Part shown: positions 53,881 to 62,512 of the stretch, in pieces
Layout of the letters: every line of letters starts with the position of its first letter
Position numbering within the stretch: position 1 is the first letter of the stretch
DNA from: Aquincola tertiaricarbonis
Lineage (GTDB): Bacteria > Pseudomonadota > Gammaproteobacteria > Burkholderiales > Burkholderiaceae_C
Length of the DNA stretch: 62,512 bases
Direction: 5' to 3'
Assembly: GCF_000969605.1 (NCBI RefSeq)
Contig: NZ_JZUE01000029.1
Location: forward strand, 1 to 62,512
The notes under the pieces: generated by a model
Told to the model about the DNA's origin: nothing
The model's database searches: none
What the model saw: only the letters and a program-made list of their open reading frames with translations
Position numbers and translations under genes: made by a program

Positions 53881-54783
53881 ATGAGCTTCGTCACCACCTG
53901 GACCGAACGTGTCACCCGATGGCTGCCGCTGCGCATCGCGCTGGCGGCCTTCGAACGATTCAGCGATGCCAAGGGCGCCAGCCATGGCGGCGCGGTGGCC
54001 TTCTATGCAGCCTTTTCCATCGCGCCGATGCTGGTGGTGGTCACCAGCGTGATGGTGTGGCTGCTCGGCGACCAGGGCGCGCAGGCGTCGTTGCTCGAGA
54101 CCATGTCCCGGCTGATCGGCGAGCGCGAGACGCAGGTGCTGCAGCAGCTGCTGGAGCAGGCCTCGGGCCGGCTGTCGGCCGAGAACACGGCCTGGGGCTC
54201 CTGGCTGGCGCTGGGCACCACGCTGGTGGGCGCCACCGCGGTGTTCGTGGAGATGCGTGCGGCGCTGCAGTCCATGCTGAACGAGAAGCCCAGCGGCGCG
54301 GCCTGGTGGCGGCTGCTGCGGGTGCGGCTGCTGGCCGCCGGCATGGTGCTGGGCTGCGGCTTCCTGCTGTCGGTGGCGCTGCTGGTGCAGACGGCCGCGC
54401 TGGTGGCGCTGAAGTGGGTGTCGGTGCGCTGGCCCCTGCTGGCGCCGCTGCTGGCGCTGGTGGAAAGCCTGTGGTCATGGGCGGTGATCACGCTGCTGTT
54501 CGCGGCCATGATCCGCTGGCTGCCGACCACCCGGCTGCCCAAGCGGCATGCGCTGATCGGCGCGGCCGTGGCGGCGGGCCTGTTCATGCTCGGGCGCTTC
54601 GGCATCAGCCTGTACGTGGCCACCACGGCCACGCAGTCGGCGTTGGGCGCCGCGGGCTCCTTCGCAGCCCTGCTGGTGTGGGTGTACTGGTCGAGCCAGA
54701 TTTTCCTGCTGGGTGCCGCGGTGGCGGTGGAGCTGGGCGCGGTGGGCCGCGAGGGCCCGGCGGCTCAGGGCCAGCGGGTGTAA
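53881..54783 (+). CDS. YihY/BrkB-family inner membrane protein
   Basis: 300 residues with six membrane helices. The N-terminal pattern DAKGASHGGAVAFYAAFSIAPMLVVV and the late LLVWVYWSSQIFLLGAAVAVE motif are hallmarks of the YihY/BrkB family. Function unclear; older RNase BN naming is wrong for this family. The 3' end overlaps the convergent gene by 19 bases. Confidence 0.9.
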   Translation: MSFVTTWTERVTRWLPLRIALAAFERFSDAKGASHGGAVAFYAAFSIAPMLVVVTSVMVWLLGDQGAQASLLETMSRLIGERETQVLQQLLEQASGRLSAENTAWGSWLALGTTLVGATAVFVEMRAALQSMLNEKPSGAAWWRLLRVRLLAAGMVLGCGFLLSVALLVQTAALVALKWVSVRWPLLAPLLALVESLWSWAVITLLFAAMIRWLPTTRLPKRHALIGAAVAAGLFMLGRFGISLYVATTATQSALGAAGSFAALLVWVYWSSQIFLLGAAVAVELGAVGREGPAAQGQRV

Positions 54784-55190
54784 TGCACGCTGGCAGGCGC
54801 CGCACCCGGGCCGGCCGGCAGGCTGTAGATCGCGTGCACCCGGTCGATGGCGGCGCCGGCTTCCTCGCCGCGTTCCATCGCCTGCGCATCGGCGGCGGCC
54901 ACCGCGGCCGCGGGCGCGGCCTGGGCGCGCAGCTCGCTGCGCTCCACCGCGCCGTCCACCACGCCATAGAAGCCCCAGAGCAGACCCACGGCGGCCACGC
55001 TGCCGATGGCGGCCAGCCAGCCTTCGCGCTGCTGCGCACGCGGCGGCGGCGCCGGCTGCAGCGGCCGGGCCTCGGGCTCGGCGACCACGTCCGCATCGTC
55101 GGCACCGGGCGCACCGCCCTGGTACCAGCGCTCGAAGCCGTCGTCGATGTCGTGTGCGCCGTCCTGCGCACGGGGGGTGGGTGCTTGCAT
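54765..55190 (-). CDS. Single-helix membrane protein of unknown function
   Basis: 141 residues. An acidic, Pro-rich cytosolic N-terminus with DDGFERWYQGG, one membrane helix (GWLAAIGSVAAVGLLWGFYGVVDGAV) and an Ala-rich periplasmic tail ending SLPAGPGAAPASVHYTRWP. It resembles no family I know. Overlaps the BrkB gene tail-to-tail and is divergent from mrpA. Confidence 0.62.
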   Translation of the reverse strand: MQAPTPRAQDGAHDIDDGFERWYQGGAPGADDADVVAEPEARPLQPAPPPRAQQREGWLAAIGSVAAVGLLWGFYGVVDGAVERSELRAQAAPAAAVAAADAQAMERGEEAGAAIDRVHAIYSLPAGPGAAPASVHYTRWP

Positions 55191-55314
55191 GGGGCTGCTC
55201 CTCGATTCGCTCTGGACAGCATGGTGGCGCCCGCCGCGCGGCGGTGCAGGCAGCGCAGGCCGGCACCTGCTGTAGGCCGCTGCCTACCGTGGCTGCCAGC
55301 CGAAAACCGCCTTC

Positions 55315-55320
55315 TAGAAT
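55315..55320 (+). promoter_or_regulatory. -10-like box for mrpA
   Basis: TAGAAT lies 10 bases before the mrpA ATG at 55331; no Shine-Dalgarno is seen there. An in-frame ATG at 55319 overlaps this box. The spacing fits a leaderless or near-leaderless mRNA. Confidence 0.4.
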
Positions 55321-55330
55321 GGGTCGGCCG

Positions 55331-58282
55331 ATGCCTGATGCACTGACCCTCCTCGTCCTCCTCCCGTTCATCGGCAGCGCCGTGGCTGCGCTGCTTCCCT
55401 CGAACGCCCGCAACACCGAATCCACGCTGGCCGGCATCGTGGCGCTGGCGGGCACGCTGCAGGTGGCCTGGCTCTATCCGCAGGTGGCCGATGGCGGCGT
55501 GCTGGAGCACCGCATCGGCTGGATGCCCAGCCTGGGCGTGGACATCGTGCTGCGCATGGACGGCTTTGCCTGGATGTTCGCCATGCTGGTCATGGGCGTG
55601 GGCACGCTGGTGGTGCTGTACGCCCGCTACTACATGAACCCGGCCGACCCGGTGCCGCGCTTCTTCTCGTTCCTGCTGGGCTTCATGGGCTCGATGATGG
55701 GCGTGGTGCTGTCGGGCAACCTGGTGCAGCTGGTGCTGTTCTGGGAACTCACCAGCCTGTTCTCCTTCCTGCTCATCGGCTACTGGCACCACCGCGGCGA
55801 TGCCCGCCGCGGGGCCCGCATGGCCCTCACCGTCACCGGTGCCGGCGGCCTGGCGCTGCTGGCCGGCGTGCTGATGCTGGGCCAGATGGTGGGCAGCTAC
55901 GAGCTGGATGCGGTGCTGGCCTCGGGCGACGTGGTGCGGGCCCATCCGCTGTACCTGCCGATGCTGGTGCTGGTGCTGCTGGGCGCGCTGACCAAGAGCG
56001 CGCAGGTGCCCTTCCAGTTCTGGCTGCCGCATGCCATGGCCGCGCCCACGCCGGTGTCGGCCTACCTGCATTCGGCCACGATGGTGAAGGCCGGCGTGTT
56101 CCTGCTGGCCCGGCTGTGGCCGGTGCTGGCCAACACCGAGGCCTGGTTCTGGATCGTGGGCGGCGCCGGTGCGGCCACGCTGCTGTTCGGTGCGTACACC
56201 GCGATGTTCCAGCGCGACCTGAAGGGCCTGCTGGCCTATTCCACGATCAGCCACCTGGGGCTGATCACGCTGCTGCTGGGCCTGAACAGCCCGCTGGCCG
56301 CGGTGGCGGCGGTGTTCCACATCATGAACCACGCCACCTTCAAGGCCTCGCTGTTCATGGCCGCCGGCATCATCGACCACGAGACCGGCACGCGCGACAT
56401 CGGCCGCCTCAACGGCCTGTTCAAGGCCATGCCCATCACCGGCACGCTGGCGATGGTGGCCAGTGCGGCCATGGCCGGCGTGCCGCTGCTCAACGGCTTC
56501 CTGTCCAAGGAGATGTTCTTCGCCGAGACGGTCTACATCAGCTCGCTGCCGTGGGTGGAAACCGGGCTGCCGGTGATCGCCACGCTGGCCGGCATCTTCA
56601 GCGTGGCCTATTCGCTGCGCTTTTCCTACGACATCTTTTTCGGCCCGCTCACGCCCGACCTGCCGCGTGCGCCGCATGAGCCGCCGCACTGGATGCGGGT
56701 GCCGGTGGAGCTGCTGGTGCTGGCCTGCGTGGTGGTGGGCATGTTCCCGGCGCTGTCGGTGGGTGCCTTCCTGGCCACCGCGGCGCGCCCGGTGGTGGGC
56801 GGCACGCTGCCGGACTACAGCCTGGCCATCTGGCACGGCTTCAACGCGCCGATGATGATGAGCCTGGTGGCGCTGGCCGGCGGCACGCTGCTGTACTTCG
56901 CGCTCAAGCGCCAGTTCGAGCGCGGCCGCCTGCACCGCACGCCGATGACCGGCGGCCTGCATGGCAAGGCGGTGTTCGAGCGGGCGGTGACGCAGCTGTC
57001 GTGGTTCGCGCGCTGGGCGTCGCGCGCCTTCGGCACCCGGCGGCTGCAGCCGCAGATGCGCTGGCTCTTCTTCTCGGCCATGGTGGCGGCCTTCATGGCG
57101 CTGCAGCCGCTGGGCCTGGCCGCCGGCGGGCGGCCGCTGGTGGAGCCCGCGGCCACCTTCGTGCTGATGTGGGTGGTGGGCGCGGCCTGCGCGGTGGGCG
57201 CGGCCTGGCAGGCCAAGTACCACCGGCTGGTGGCGCTGATCCTCGCGTCCGGCGCGGGCCTGATCACCTGCCTGACCTTCGTCTGGTTCTCGGCGCCCGA
57301 CCTGGCGCTCACCCAGCTGGCGGTGGAGATCGTGACCACGGTGCTGCTGCTGCTGGGCCTGCGCTGGCTGCCGCAGCGGCTGATGCCCGAGGCCCTGGGC
57401 ACGATGCGCCGCGGCCGCGGCCCCGGCTGGCGCCGCACCCGCGACCTGCTGCTGGCCCTGGGGGCCGGCAGCGGCATGGCGGTGCTGGCCTACGCGATGA
57501 TGACGCGGCCCTTCCCGCAGAGCATCTCGCCCTACTTCCTGGAGCGCTCGCTGCCGCAGGGCGGCGGCACCAACGTGGTCAACGTGCTGCTGGTGGACTT
57601 CCGCGGCTTCGACACGCTGGGCGAGATCAGCGTGCTGGGCGTGGTGGCGCTCACGGTGTATGCGCTGCTGCGCCGCTTCCGGCCCGCGCCCGAGAGCGTG
57701 GAGCTGCCGCCGCAGCAGCGCCACCTGCCCACCGAGCCCTTGAGCACCGACCTGCTGCCGCCGCCCACCGCGGCGCAGGCCGCGGCATCGCCGCTGGCCT
57801 TCGGCTACATGGTGGTGCCCAAGGTGCTGTCGCGGCTGCTGCTGCCGGTGGCCATGGTGTTCGCGGTGCATCTGTTCCTGCGCGGGCACAACCAGCCGGG
57901 CGGCGGCTTCGCGGCGGGGCTGGTGGTGGCATCGGCGCTGGTGCTGCAGTACATGGTGGCCGGCACCCAGTGGGTGGAGTCGCACTTCTGGCTGCGGCCG
58001 CAGCGCTGGATCGCCACCGGACTGGGCATCGCCTGGCTCACCGGCATGGGCGCGCTGGCGCTGGGCTACCCCTTCCTCACCACCCACACCGCGCACCTGC
58101 ACCTGCCGGTGGTGGGCGAGCTGCACGTGGCCAGCGCGCTGTTCTTCGACATCGGCGTGTTCGCGCTGGTGGTGGGCGCCACCATGCTGATCCTCATCGC
58201 GCTGGCGCACCAGTCGCTGCGCAGCCACCGCGTGGCGCGCGAGCCGCTCACCGGGCCGCTGGCCGACGGACGGAGCAGCTGA
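55331..58282 (+). CDS. mrpA: Mrp antiporter subunit A fused to subunit B (PhaAB type)
   Basis: 983 residues, about 20 membrane helices. The first two thirds match MrpA/NuoL-like antiporter modules: FWELTSLFSFLLIGYW with the key Glu, SAQVPFQFWLPHAMAAPTPVSAYLHSATMVKAGVF with Lys sites, and AYSTISHLGLI. The last 170 residues are the MnhB domain (VVPKVLSRLLLPVAMVFAVHLFLRGHNQPGGGFAAGL). It is the largest part of the seven-part Na+(K+)/H+ antiporter for pH and salt balance. ATG 55319 is an alternative start. It overlaps mrpC by one base (TGATG). Confidence 0.93.
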   Translation: MPDALTLLVLLPFIGSAVAALLPSNARNTESTLAGIVALAGTLQVAWLYPQVADGGVLEHRIGWMPSLGVDIVLRMDGFAWMFAMLVMGVGTLVVLYARYYMNPADPVPRFFSFLLGFMGSMMGVVLSGNLVQLVLFWELTSLFSFLLIGYWHHRGDARRGARMALTVTGAGGLALLAGVLMLGQMVGSYELDAVLASGDVVRAHPLYLPMLVLVLLGALTKSAQVPFQFWLPHAMAAPTPVSAYLHSATMVKAGVFLLARLWPVLANTEAWFWIVGGAGAATLLFGAYTAMFQRDLKGLLAYSTISHLGLITLLLGLNSPLAAVAAVFHIMNHATFKASLFMAAGIIDHETGTRDIGRLNGLFKAMPITGTLAMVASAAMAGVPLLNGFLSKEMFFAETVYISSLPWVETGLPVIATLAGIFSVAYSLRFSYDIFFGPLTPDLPRAPHEPPHWMRVPVELLVLACVVVGMFPALSVGAFLATAARPVVGGTLPDYSLAIWHGFNAPMMMSLVALAGGTLLYFALKRQFERGRLHRTPMTGGLHGKAVFERAVTQLSWFARWASRAFGTRRLQPQMRWLFFSAMVAAFMALQPLGLAAGGRPLVEPAATFVLMWVVGAACAVGAAWQAKYHRLVALILASGAGLITCLTFVWFSAPDLALTQLAVEIVTTVLLLLGLRWLPQRLMPEALGTMRRGRGPGWRRTRDLLLALGAGSGMAVLAYAMMTRPFPQSISPYFLERSLPQGGGTNVVNVLLVDFRGFDTLGEISVLGVVALTVYALLRRFRPAPESVELPPQQRHLPTEPLSTDLLPPPTAAQAAASPLAFGYMVVPKVLSRLLLPVAMVFAVHLFLRGHNQPGGGFAAGLVVASALVLQYMVAGTQWVESHFWLRPQRWIATGLGIAWLTGMGALALGYPFLTTHTAHLHLPVVGELHVASALFFDIGVFALVVGATMLILIALAHQSLRSHRVAREPLTGPLADGRSS

Positions 58283-58680
58283 TGGAGATCACCCTGTCCA
58301 TCGCCATCGGCGTGCTCACCGCCTCGGGCGTGTGGCTGCTGCTGCGCCCGCGCACCTTCCAGGTGGTGATGGGCATGGCGCTGCTGTCGTATGCGGTCAA
58401 CCTCTTCATCTTCGGCATGGGCCGGCTGTCCATCGACAAGGAACCCATCATCCGCCCCGGCGTGCCGCTGGACCTGCTGCACTACGACGACCCGCTGCCG
58501 CAGGCGCTGGTGCTCACCGCCATCGTCATCGGCTTCGCGATGACGGCGCTGCTGCTGGTGGTGCTGCTGGCCTCGCGCGGCCTCAACGGCACCGACCACG
58601 TCGACGGCGAAGAATCCCCGACCGCCGCCCCCCCGGCGGGCCGGCCGGCGTACAAGCCGGACGGGGGGCAGACCTCATGA
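58282..58680 (+). CDS. mrpC: Mrp antiporter subunit C
   Basis: 132 residues, NuoK-like: three membrane helices with SGVWLLLRPRTFQVVMGMALLSYAVNLFIFGMGR and DPLPQALVLTAIVIGFAMTALLL, where the conserved acidic and Pro sites of MrpC/NuoK lie. A hydrophilic tail follows. It overlaps mrpA and mrpD by one and four bases. Confidence 0.94.
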   Translation: MEITLSIAIGVLTASGVWLLLRPRTFQVVMGMALLSYAVNLFIFGMGRLSIDKEPIIRPGVPLDLLHYDDPLPQALVLTAIVIGFAMTALLLVVLLASRGLNGTDHVDGEESPTAAPPAGRPAYKPDGGQTS

Positions 58681-60335
58681 CTTCATTGATGGTCGCCCCC
58701 ATCCTGCTGCCGATGCTGGCCGCGGTGCTGATGCTGGCCGCGCAGCACCGGCGCCGCTGGCACCTGGCCATCAACCTCGTGGCCACCACCGCCAGCCTGG
58801 GAGTGGCGCTGATGCTGCTGCACTGGGTCAAGCACAACGGCGCGCCCGGCGCCGTGGGCGTGTACCTGCCGGGCAACTGGAACGTGCCCTTCGGCATCGT
58901 GCTGGCGGCCGACCGGCTGTCGGTGCTGATGCTGGTGCTCACGGCCGTGGTGGCGCTGGCATCGCTGGTGTTCGCCATCGCCCGCTGGGACCGCGCGGGC
59001 GTGTACTTCCATCCCCTGTTCCAGCTGCAGCTGATGGGGCTGAACGGCGTGTTCCTCACCGCCGACCTGTTCAACCTGTTCGTGTTCTTCGAGGTGATGC
59101 TGTCGGCCAGCTACGGCCTGCTGCTGCACGGCTCGGGCCGCTGGCGGGTGCGCGCCGGGCTGCACTACCTGGTCATCAACCTGGCCGCCTCGTCGTTGTT
59201 CCTGGTGGGCGTGAGCATGCTGTACGGCGTGACCGGCACCCTCAACATGGCCGACATGGCGCAGCGCATCGCGGTGCTGCCGGCCGAGGACCGCGGGCTG
59301 CTGCATGCGGGCGCCGCCATCCTGGCCATCGCCTTCCTCACCAAGGCGGCGATGTGGCCGCTCAACTTCTGGCTGGTGCCGGCCTACACCGCGGCCAGCG
59401 CGCCGGTGGGGGCGCTGTTCGCCATCATGACGAAGGTGGGCCTGTACACCGTGCTGCGGCTGTGGTCGCTGATGTTCCCGGCCGGCGCGGGCGATTCGGC
59501 CTATTTCGGCGGCCGCTGGCTGCTGCTGGCCGGCATCGCCACGCTGGCGGTGGCCGCGCTCAGCATGCTGGCGTCGCAGAAGATCGACCGCCTGGCCGCG
59601 CTGGCGGTGGTGGTGTCCTCGGGCACCTTGATGGCGGCCATCAGCTTCGGGCAGCCGGGGCTCACCGCGGGCGCGCTGTTCTACCTGCTGAGTTCCACGC
59701 TGGCGCTGGCCGCCTTGTTCCTGCTGGCCGAGCTGATCGAGCGCTCGCGCCAGATCCAGGCCGGCGCCGAGAAGGCCGAGGCCCGCGGACTGGCCTTTCC
59801 GGTGGAGGACCTGGAGCCGTCGGAATTCGACGATGCCGGCGAGGCCATCACCGGCCGCGCCATCCCGGCGGCCATGGCCTTCCTGGGCGTGAGCTTCATC
59901 GCCTGCACGCTGCTGGTGGCGGGCATGCCGCCGCTGTCGGGCTTCGTGGGCAAGTTCAGCATGCTGGTGGCGCTGATCCATCCGCAGGGCCTGGGCGGCC
60001 TGGGCGTGGCCGACACGCCGCGCCAGGCCTGGCTGCTGCTGGGGCTGCTGATCGTCTCCGGCCTGTTGTCGTTGTGGTCGCTCACCGGCGCCGGCGTGCG
60101 CTACTTCTGGACGCCGCTGCACCGGCCCGCGCCGCACCTGAAGATCATCGAATGCGCGCCCATCGCCGGCCTGCTGCTGGCCTGCGTGCTGCTCACGGTG
60201 CATGCCGAGGCCGTGCTGCGCTACACCCGCGCCACCGCCGAGGCCCTGCAGACGCCTTCGCTGTACATCGAGGCGGTGATGACCACCCAGCCCAAGCCCC
60301 AGCCCACCGACGCCGACGTGGGGGTGCTGCAGTGA
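58677..60335 (+). CDS. mrpD: Mrp antiporter subunit D
   Basis: 552 residues, NuoN/M-like proton-pumping-type subunit with about 14 helices. Key segments are VFFEVMLSASYGLLLHG (with the Glu), FLTKAAMWPLNFWLVPAYTAASAPVGALFA (with the Lys), and GMPPLSGFVGKFSML. It overlaps mrpC (ATGA) and mrpE (TGATG). Confidence 0.94.
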   Translation: MTSLMVAPILLPMLAAVLMLAAQHRRRWHLAINLVATTASLGVALMLLHWVKHNGAPGAVGVYLPGNWNVPFGIVLAADRLSVLMLVLTAVVALASLVFAIARWDRAGVYFHPLFQLQLMGLNGVFLTADLFNLFVFFEVMLSASYGLLLHGSGRWRVRAGLHYLVINLAASSLFLVGVSMLYGVTGTLNMADMAQRIAVLPAEDRGLLHAGAAILAIAFLTKAAMWPLNFWLVPAYTAASAPVGALFAIMTKVGLYTVLRLWSLMFPAGAGDSAYFGGRWLLLAGIATLAVAALSMLASQKIDRLAALAVVVSSGTLMAAISFGQPGLTAGALFYLLSSTLALAALFLLAELIERSRQIQAGAEKAEARGLAFPVEDLEPSEFDDAGEAITGRAIPAAMAFLGVSFIACTLLVAGMPPLSGFVGKFSMLVALIHPQGLGGLGVADTPRQAWLLLGLLIVSGLLSLWSLTGAGVRYFWTPLHRPAPHLKIIECAPIAGLLLACVLLTVHAEAVLRYTRATAEALQTPSLYIEAVMTTQPKPQPTDADVGVLQ

Positions 60336-60835
60336 TGCGCCGCCTATTGCCTGCGCCGCTGCTGTCGGCCGCGCTGCTGGCGCTGTGGCTGCTGCTGGCC
60401 GACAGCGGCTCGGCCGGCCAGTGGTTGCTGGGCGCGGTGGTGGCCATCGGCGCGCCGCTGCTCACCGCTTCGCTGCGGCCGGGGCGGGTGCGCATGCGCC
60501 GGCCGGGCGTGGCCCTGCTGCTGCTGGCCCGCGTGGCGCGCGATGTGGTGGCCTCCAACCTGCGGGTGCTGCATGGAGTGCTGCGCGGTGCCTTCGGCGG
60601 CCCGCAGCGCTGGCCGCGCTCGGGTTTCGTGCAGGTGCCCATCACGCTGCGTGACGCCAATGCGCTGGCCGCGCTGGCCGTCATCCTGGCGGTGATCCCG
60701 GGCACGGTGTGGTGCGAGCTGTCGCCCGACGGCCGCACACTGCTGCTGCATGTGTTCGACCTGGGCGACGAGGCGGCGCTGGTGGCCGAGATCCACCAGC
60801 GCTACGAGCGCCCGCTGCAGGAGATCTTCGAATGA
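60335..60835 (+). CDS. mrpE: Mrp antiporter subunit E
   Basis: 166 residues. An N-terminal helix pair (LSAALLALWLLLADSGSAGQWLLGAVVAIGAPLL) is followed by a soluble domain with the MrpE pattern VPITLRDANALAALAVILAVIPGTVWCELSPDGRTLLLHVFD. GTG 60332 is also in frame; ATG 60335 overlaps the mrpD stop. It overlaps mrpF by four bases. Confidence 0.93.
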   Translation: MRRLLPAPLLSAALLALWLLLADSGSAGQWLLGAVVAIGAPLLTASLRPGRVRMRRPGVALLLLARVARDVVASNLRVLHGVLRGAFGGPQRWPRSGFVQVPITLRDANALAALAVILAVIPGTVWCELSPDGRTLLLHVFDLGDEAALVAEIHQRYERPLQEIFE

Positions 60836-61122
60836 CGCCCGCCATCTCCCCGCTGCTGTGGACGGCCATGCTGATCGCCTTCGGCTGCTTCGCGCTGGCC
60901 ATGGTCATCACCGTCGTGCGCCTGTTCATCGGCCCCAGCGCCCAGGACCGCGTGCTGGCGCTGGACTACCTCACCATCACCGCGCTGCTGCTGATGCTGG
61001 TGCTGGGCCTGCGCCACCACAGCAGCATGTACTTCGAGGCGGCGCTGCTGGTGGCGATGCTGGGCTTCATCACCTCCATCGGGCTGGCCCGCTTCCTGTT
61101 GCGCGGCGAGGTGGTGGAGTGA
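60832..61122 (+). CDS. mrpF: Mrp antiporter subunit F
   Basis: 96 residues, three membrane helices. The conserved segment RLFIGPSAQDRVLALDYLTITALLLMLVLGLRHHSSMYFEAALLVAMLGFITSIGLARFL carries the acidic residues of MrpF. Overlaps mrpE and mrpG. Confidence 0.94.
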   Translation: MTPAISPLLWTAMLIAFGCFALAMVITVVRLFIGPSAQDRVLALDYLTITALLLMLVLGLRHHSSMYFEAALLVAMLGFITSIGLARFLLRGEVVE

Positions 61123-61505
61123 TGGCCTGGTGGATCGAGGTCCTGGTGGCCGCCCTGCTGGTGGCCAGCGGCCTGCTGGCGCTGGCCGGCGCGGTGGGCC
61201 TGCTGCGCCTGCCCGACTTCTTCCAGCGCATGCACCCGCCGGCGCTGGCCATCACGCTGGGCAGCTGGTGCGTGGCGCTGGCCTCGGTGCTGTACTTCTC
61301 GGCGCTGGACGAGCGGCCGGTGCTGTCGGCCTGGCTGATCCCCATCCTGCTGGCCATCACCGCGCCGATCACCAGCCTGCTGCTGGCGCGCGCGGCCCTC
61401 TTCCGCCAGCGTGGCTTCGCCGCCAAGCGGCATGCGGGGCCGCCGCGCGACGGCCCCGGCGAGGCGCCGCCGCCCTCTTCCGCGGCGCGGCACGGTCCCC
61501 CCTGA
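61122..61505 (+). CDS. mrpG: Mrp antiporter subunit G
   Basis: 127 residues, three helices with the MrpG motif GAVGLLRLPDFFQRMHPPALAITLG. The C-terminal tail is Pro/Arg-rich and longer than needed. Last gene of the operon; the ATPase gene starts seven bases later and may be co-transcribed. Confidence 0.93.
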   Translation: MAWWIEVLVAALLVASGLLALAGAVGLLRLPDFFQRMHPPALAITLGSWCVALASVLYFSALDERPVLSAWLIPILLAITAPITSLLLARAALFRQRGFAAKRHAGPPRDGPGEAPPPSSAARHGPP

Positions 61506-61512
61506 GCCTGCC

Positions 61513-62512
61513 ATGTACGAGAAGTTCTTCGGCCTGAAGCAGGCGCCGTTCTCCATCGCGCCCGACCCGCACTACCTCTACATGAGCGAGCGCCACCGCG
61601 AGGCGCTGGCCCACCTGCTGTACGGGCTGGGCGGCGGTGGCGGCTTCGTGCTGCTGACCGGCGAGATCGGCGCCGGCAAGACCACCGTGTGCCGCGCCTT
61701 CCTGGAGCAGATTCCGGCGGGCTGCCATGTGGCCTACATCTTCAATCCCAAGCTCAGCGCGCTGGAGCTGCTGAAGACGGTGTGCGACGAATTCCGCATC
61801 GCGCCCCCGGCCGCCGGCGCCGCGGCCACGGTGAAGGACTACGTCGACGTGCTGAACGCCTTCCTGCTGCAGGCCCATGCGGCGGGGCGCAACAGCGTGC
61901 TGGTGATCGACGAGGCGCAGAACCTGTCGGCCGACGTGCTGGAGCAGCTGCGCCTGCTCACCAACCTGGAGACCAGCGAGCGCAAGCTGCTGCAGATCGT
62001 GCTCATCGGCCAGCCCGAGCTGCGCACGATGCTGGCCAGCCCGGCGCTGGAGCAGCTGGCGCAGCGGGTGATCGCGCGCTTCCACCTCGATGCGCTGAGC
62101 GCGCCCGAGACCGCGCAGTACGTGGCCCACCGGCTGGCCGTGGCCGGGCTGCATGGCGCCCTGCCCTTCGATGCCGATGCGCTGGCCCGGGTGCACCAGC
62201 GCGCCCGCGGCGTGCCGCGGCGCATCAACCTGCTGTGCGACCGCGCGCTGCTGGGCGCCTATGCCCGCGGCCTGCCGCGGGTGGACCGCGCGCTGGTGGA
62301 CCTGGCGGCGGCCGAGGTGTTCGACGCGCCGGCGACGCCGCCCGCCCGTCGCCCGAGCCGCCGCACCATGGGCTGGGGCCTGGCCGTGGCCACCACCGCC
62401 GCCACCGCCGGCCTGGCGGCGGGCGTGCTGCTGCTGGCGCCGGACCGGCTGGCCGGCCTGTGGCAGCAGCAGCCGGCCGCGGTGGCCGGGGCACGGCCGG
62501 CCGGCGCGACCG
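61513..62512 (+). CDS. ExeA/GspA-type AAA ATPase, partial at window edge
   Basis: 333 residues visible, open to the window end. It starts MYEKFFGLKQAPFSIAPDPHYLYMSERH, the ExeA signature, with Walker A GEIGAGKTT (50-58) and a Walker B region VLVIDEAQNLS. A membrane helix begins near WGLAVATTAATAGLAAGVLLL. In type II secretion ExeA works with ExeB on secretin assembly; related ATPases serve PEP-CTERM/exopolysaccharide loci. The missing C-terminus may hold a peptidoglycan-binding domain. Which system it serves cannot be told here. Confidence 0.88.
   Translation, partial: MYEKFFGLKQAPFSIAPDPHYLYMSERHREALAHLLYGLGGGGGFVLLTGEIGAGKTTVCRAFLEQIPAGCHVAYIFNPKLSALELLKTVCDEFRIAPPAAGAAATVKDYVDVLNAFLLQAHAAGRNSVLVIDEAQNLSADVLEQLRLLTNLETSERKLLQIVLIGQPELRTMLASPALEQLAQRVIARFHLDALSAPETAQYVAHRLAVAGLHGALPFDADALARVHQRARGVPRRINLLCDRALLGAYARGLPRVDRALVDLAAAEVFDAPATPPARRPSRRTMGWGLAVATTAATAGLAAGVLLLAPDRLAGLWQQQPAAVAGARPAGAT

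Overview
The window is about 70 % G+C, densely packed with short intergenic gaps, and reads as chromosome of a betaproteobacterium of the order Burkholderiales (Rubrivivax/Ideonella/Leptothrix-like). This is an inference from gene content and from the extragenic repeats, not from a database match. I see no rRNA, tRNA, CRISPR array, phage or insertion sequence with a transposase.

Layout. 1-3070 (minus): glyoxylate utilisation (gcl-hyi-glxR, the last cut by the window edge). 3148-5185: a CorA/ZntB-type channel and a methyltransferase. 5292-10019 (minus): dctB-dctD-dctA, with a sigma-54 promoter candidate before dctA. 10221-16959: a lipoprotein, FCD-type GntR and LysR regulators, an orphan PEP-CTERM protein, a chemoreceptor broken by a one-base frameshift, a small membrane protein and a tannase-family lipoprotein. 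17050-19131: overlapping operon of an Mrr-like membrane protein, mgsA, cidA-like and lrgB-like genes. 19141-32277: purine catabolism: 8-oxoguanine deaminase, NCS2 permease, PuuD urate oxidase, HIU hydrolase, a divergent GntR regulator, PuuE allantoinase, a fused OHCU decarboxylase/allantoate amidohydrolase, an M20 hydrolase and an ABC importer. It is interrupted by a 714-bp block of inverted repeats and followed by a MITE-like element. Its end product glyoxylate would feed the Gcl pathway at the left edge.

32452-37263: SUMF-like lipoprotein, gmk-rpoZ-spoT and greB. 37260-43306: an AsmA-like protein and a Pqi lipid-transport operon with PqiA split over two genes. 43303-45019: Crp/Fnr regulator, BLUF photoreceptor and DUF2177 protein. 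45042-49040: a helical protein, a periplasmic protein with three CX10C modules, and a signalling module (lone receiver, NarL-type regulator, CHASE3 kinase). 49184-54783: a general-stress/envelope set (two DUF1328 proteins, DUF883-like, YqjE-like, ferritin-like, BON, CsbD, AI-2E and BrkB membrane proteins). 55331-61505: a complete mrpABCDEFG cation/proton antiporter operon with A and B fused. 61513 to the end: an ExeA/GspA-type ATPase, cut by the window edge.

The most unusual signal is a probable 3'-UTR small RNA at 50908-51013. It has a long hairpin presenting the anti-Shine-Dalgarno loop CCTCCTCCC, followed by a strong intrinsic terminator, in the middle of the stress cluster. Other points of interest are two matching TGTATACA operator candidates in the purine region, repeated GTCCTACA and TAGAGT elements before stress genes, and a set of genes whose -10-like box lies 7-10 bases before the start codon, suggesting leaderless mRNAs.
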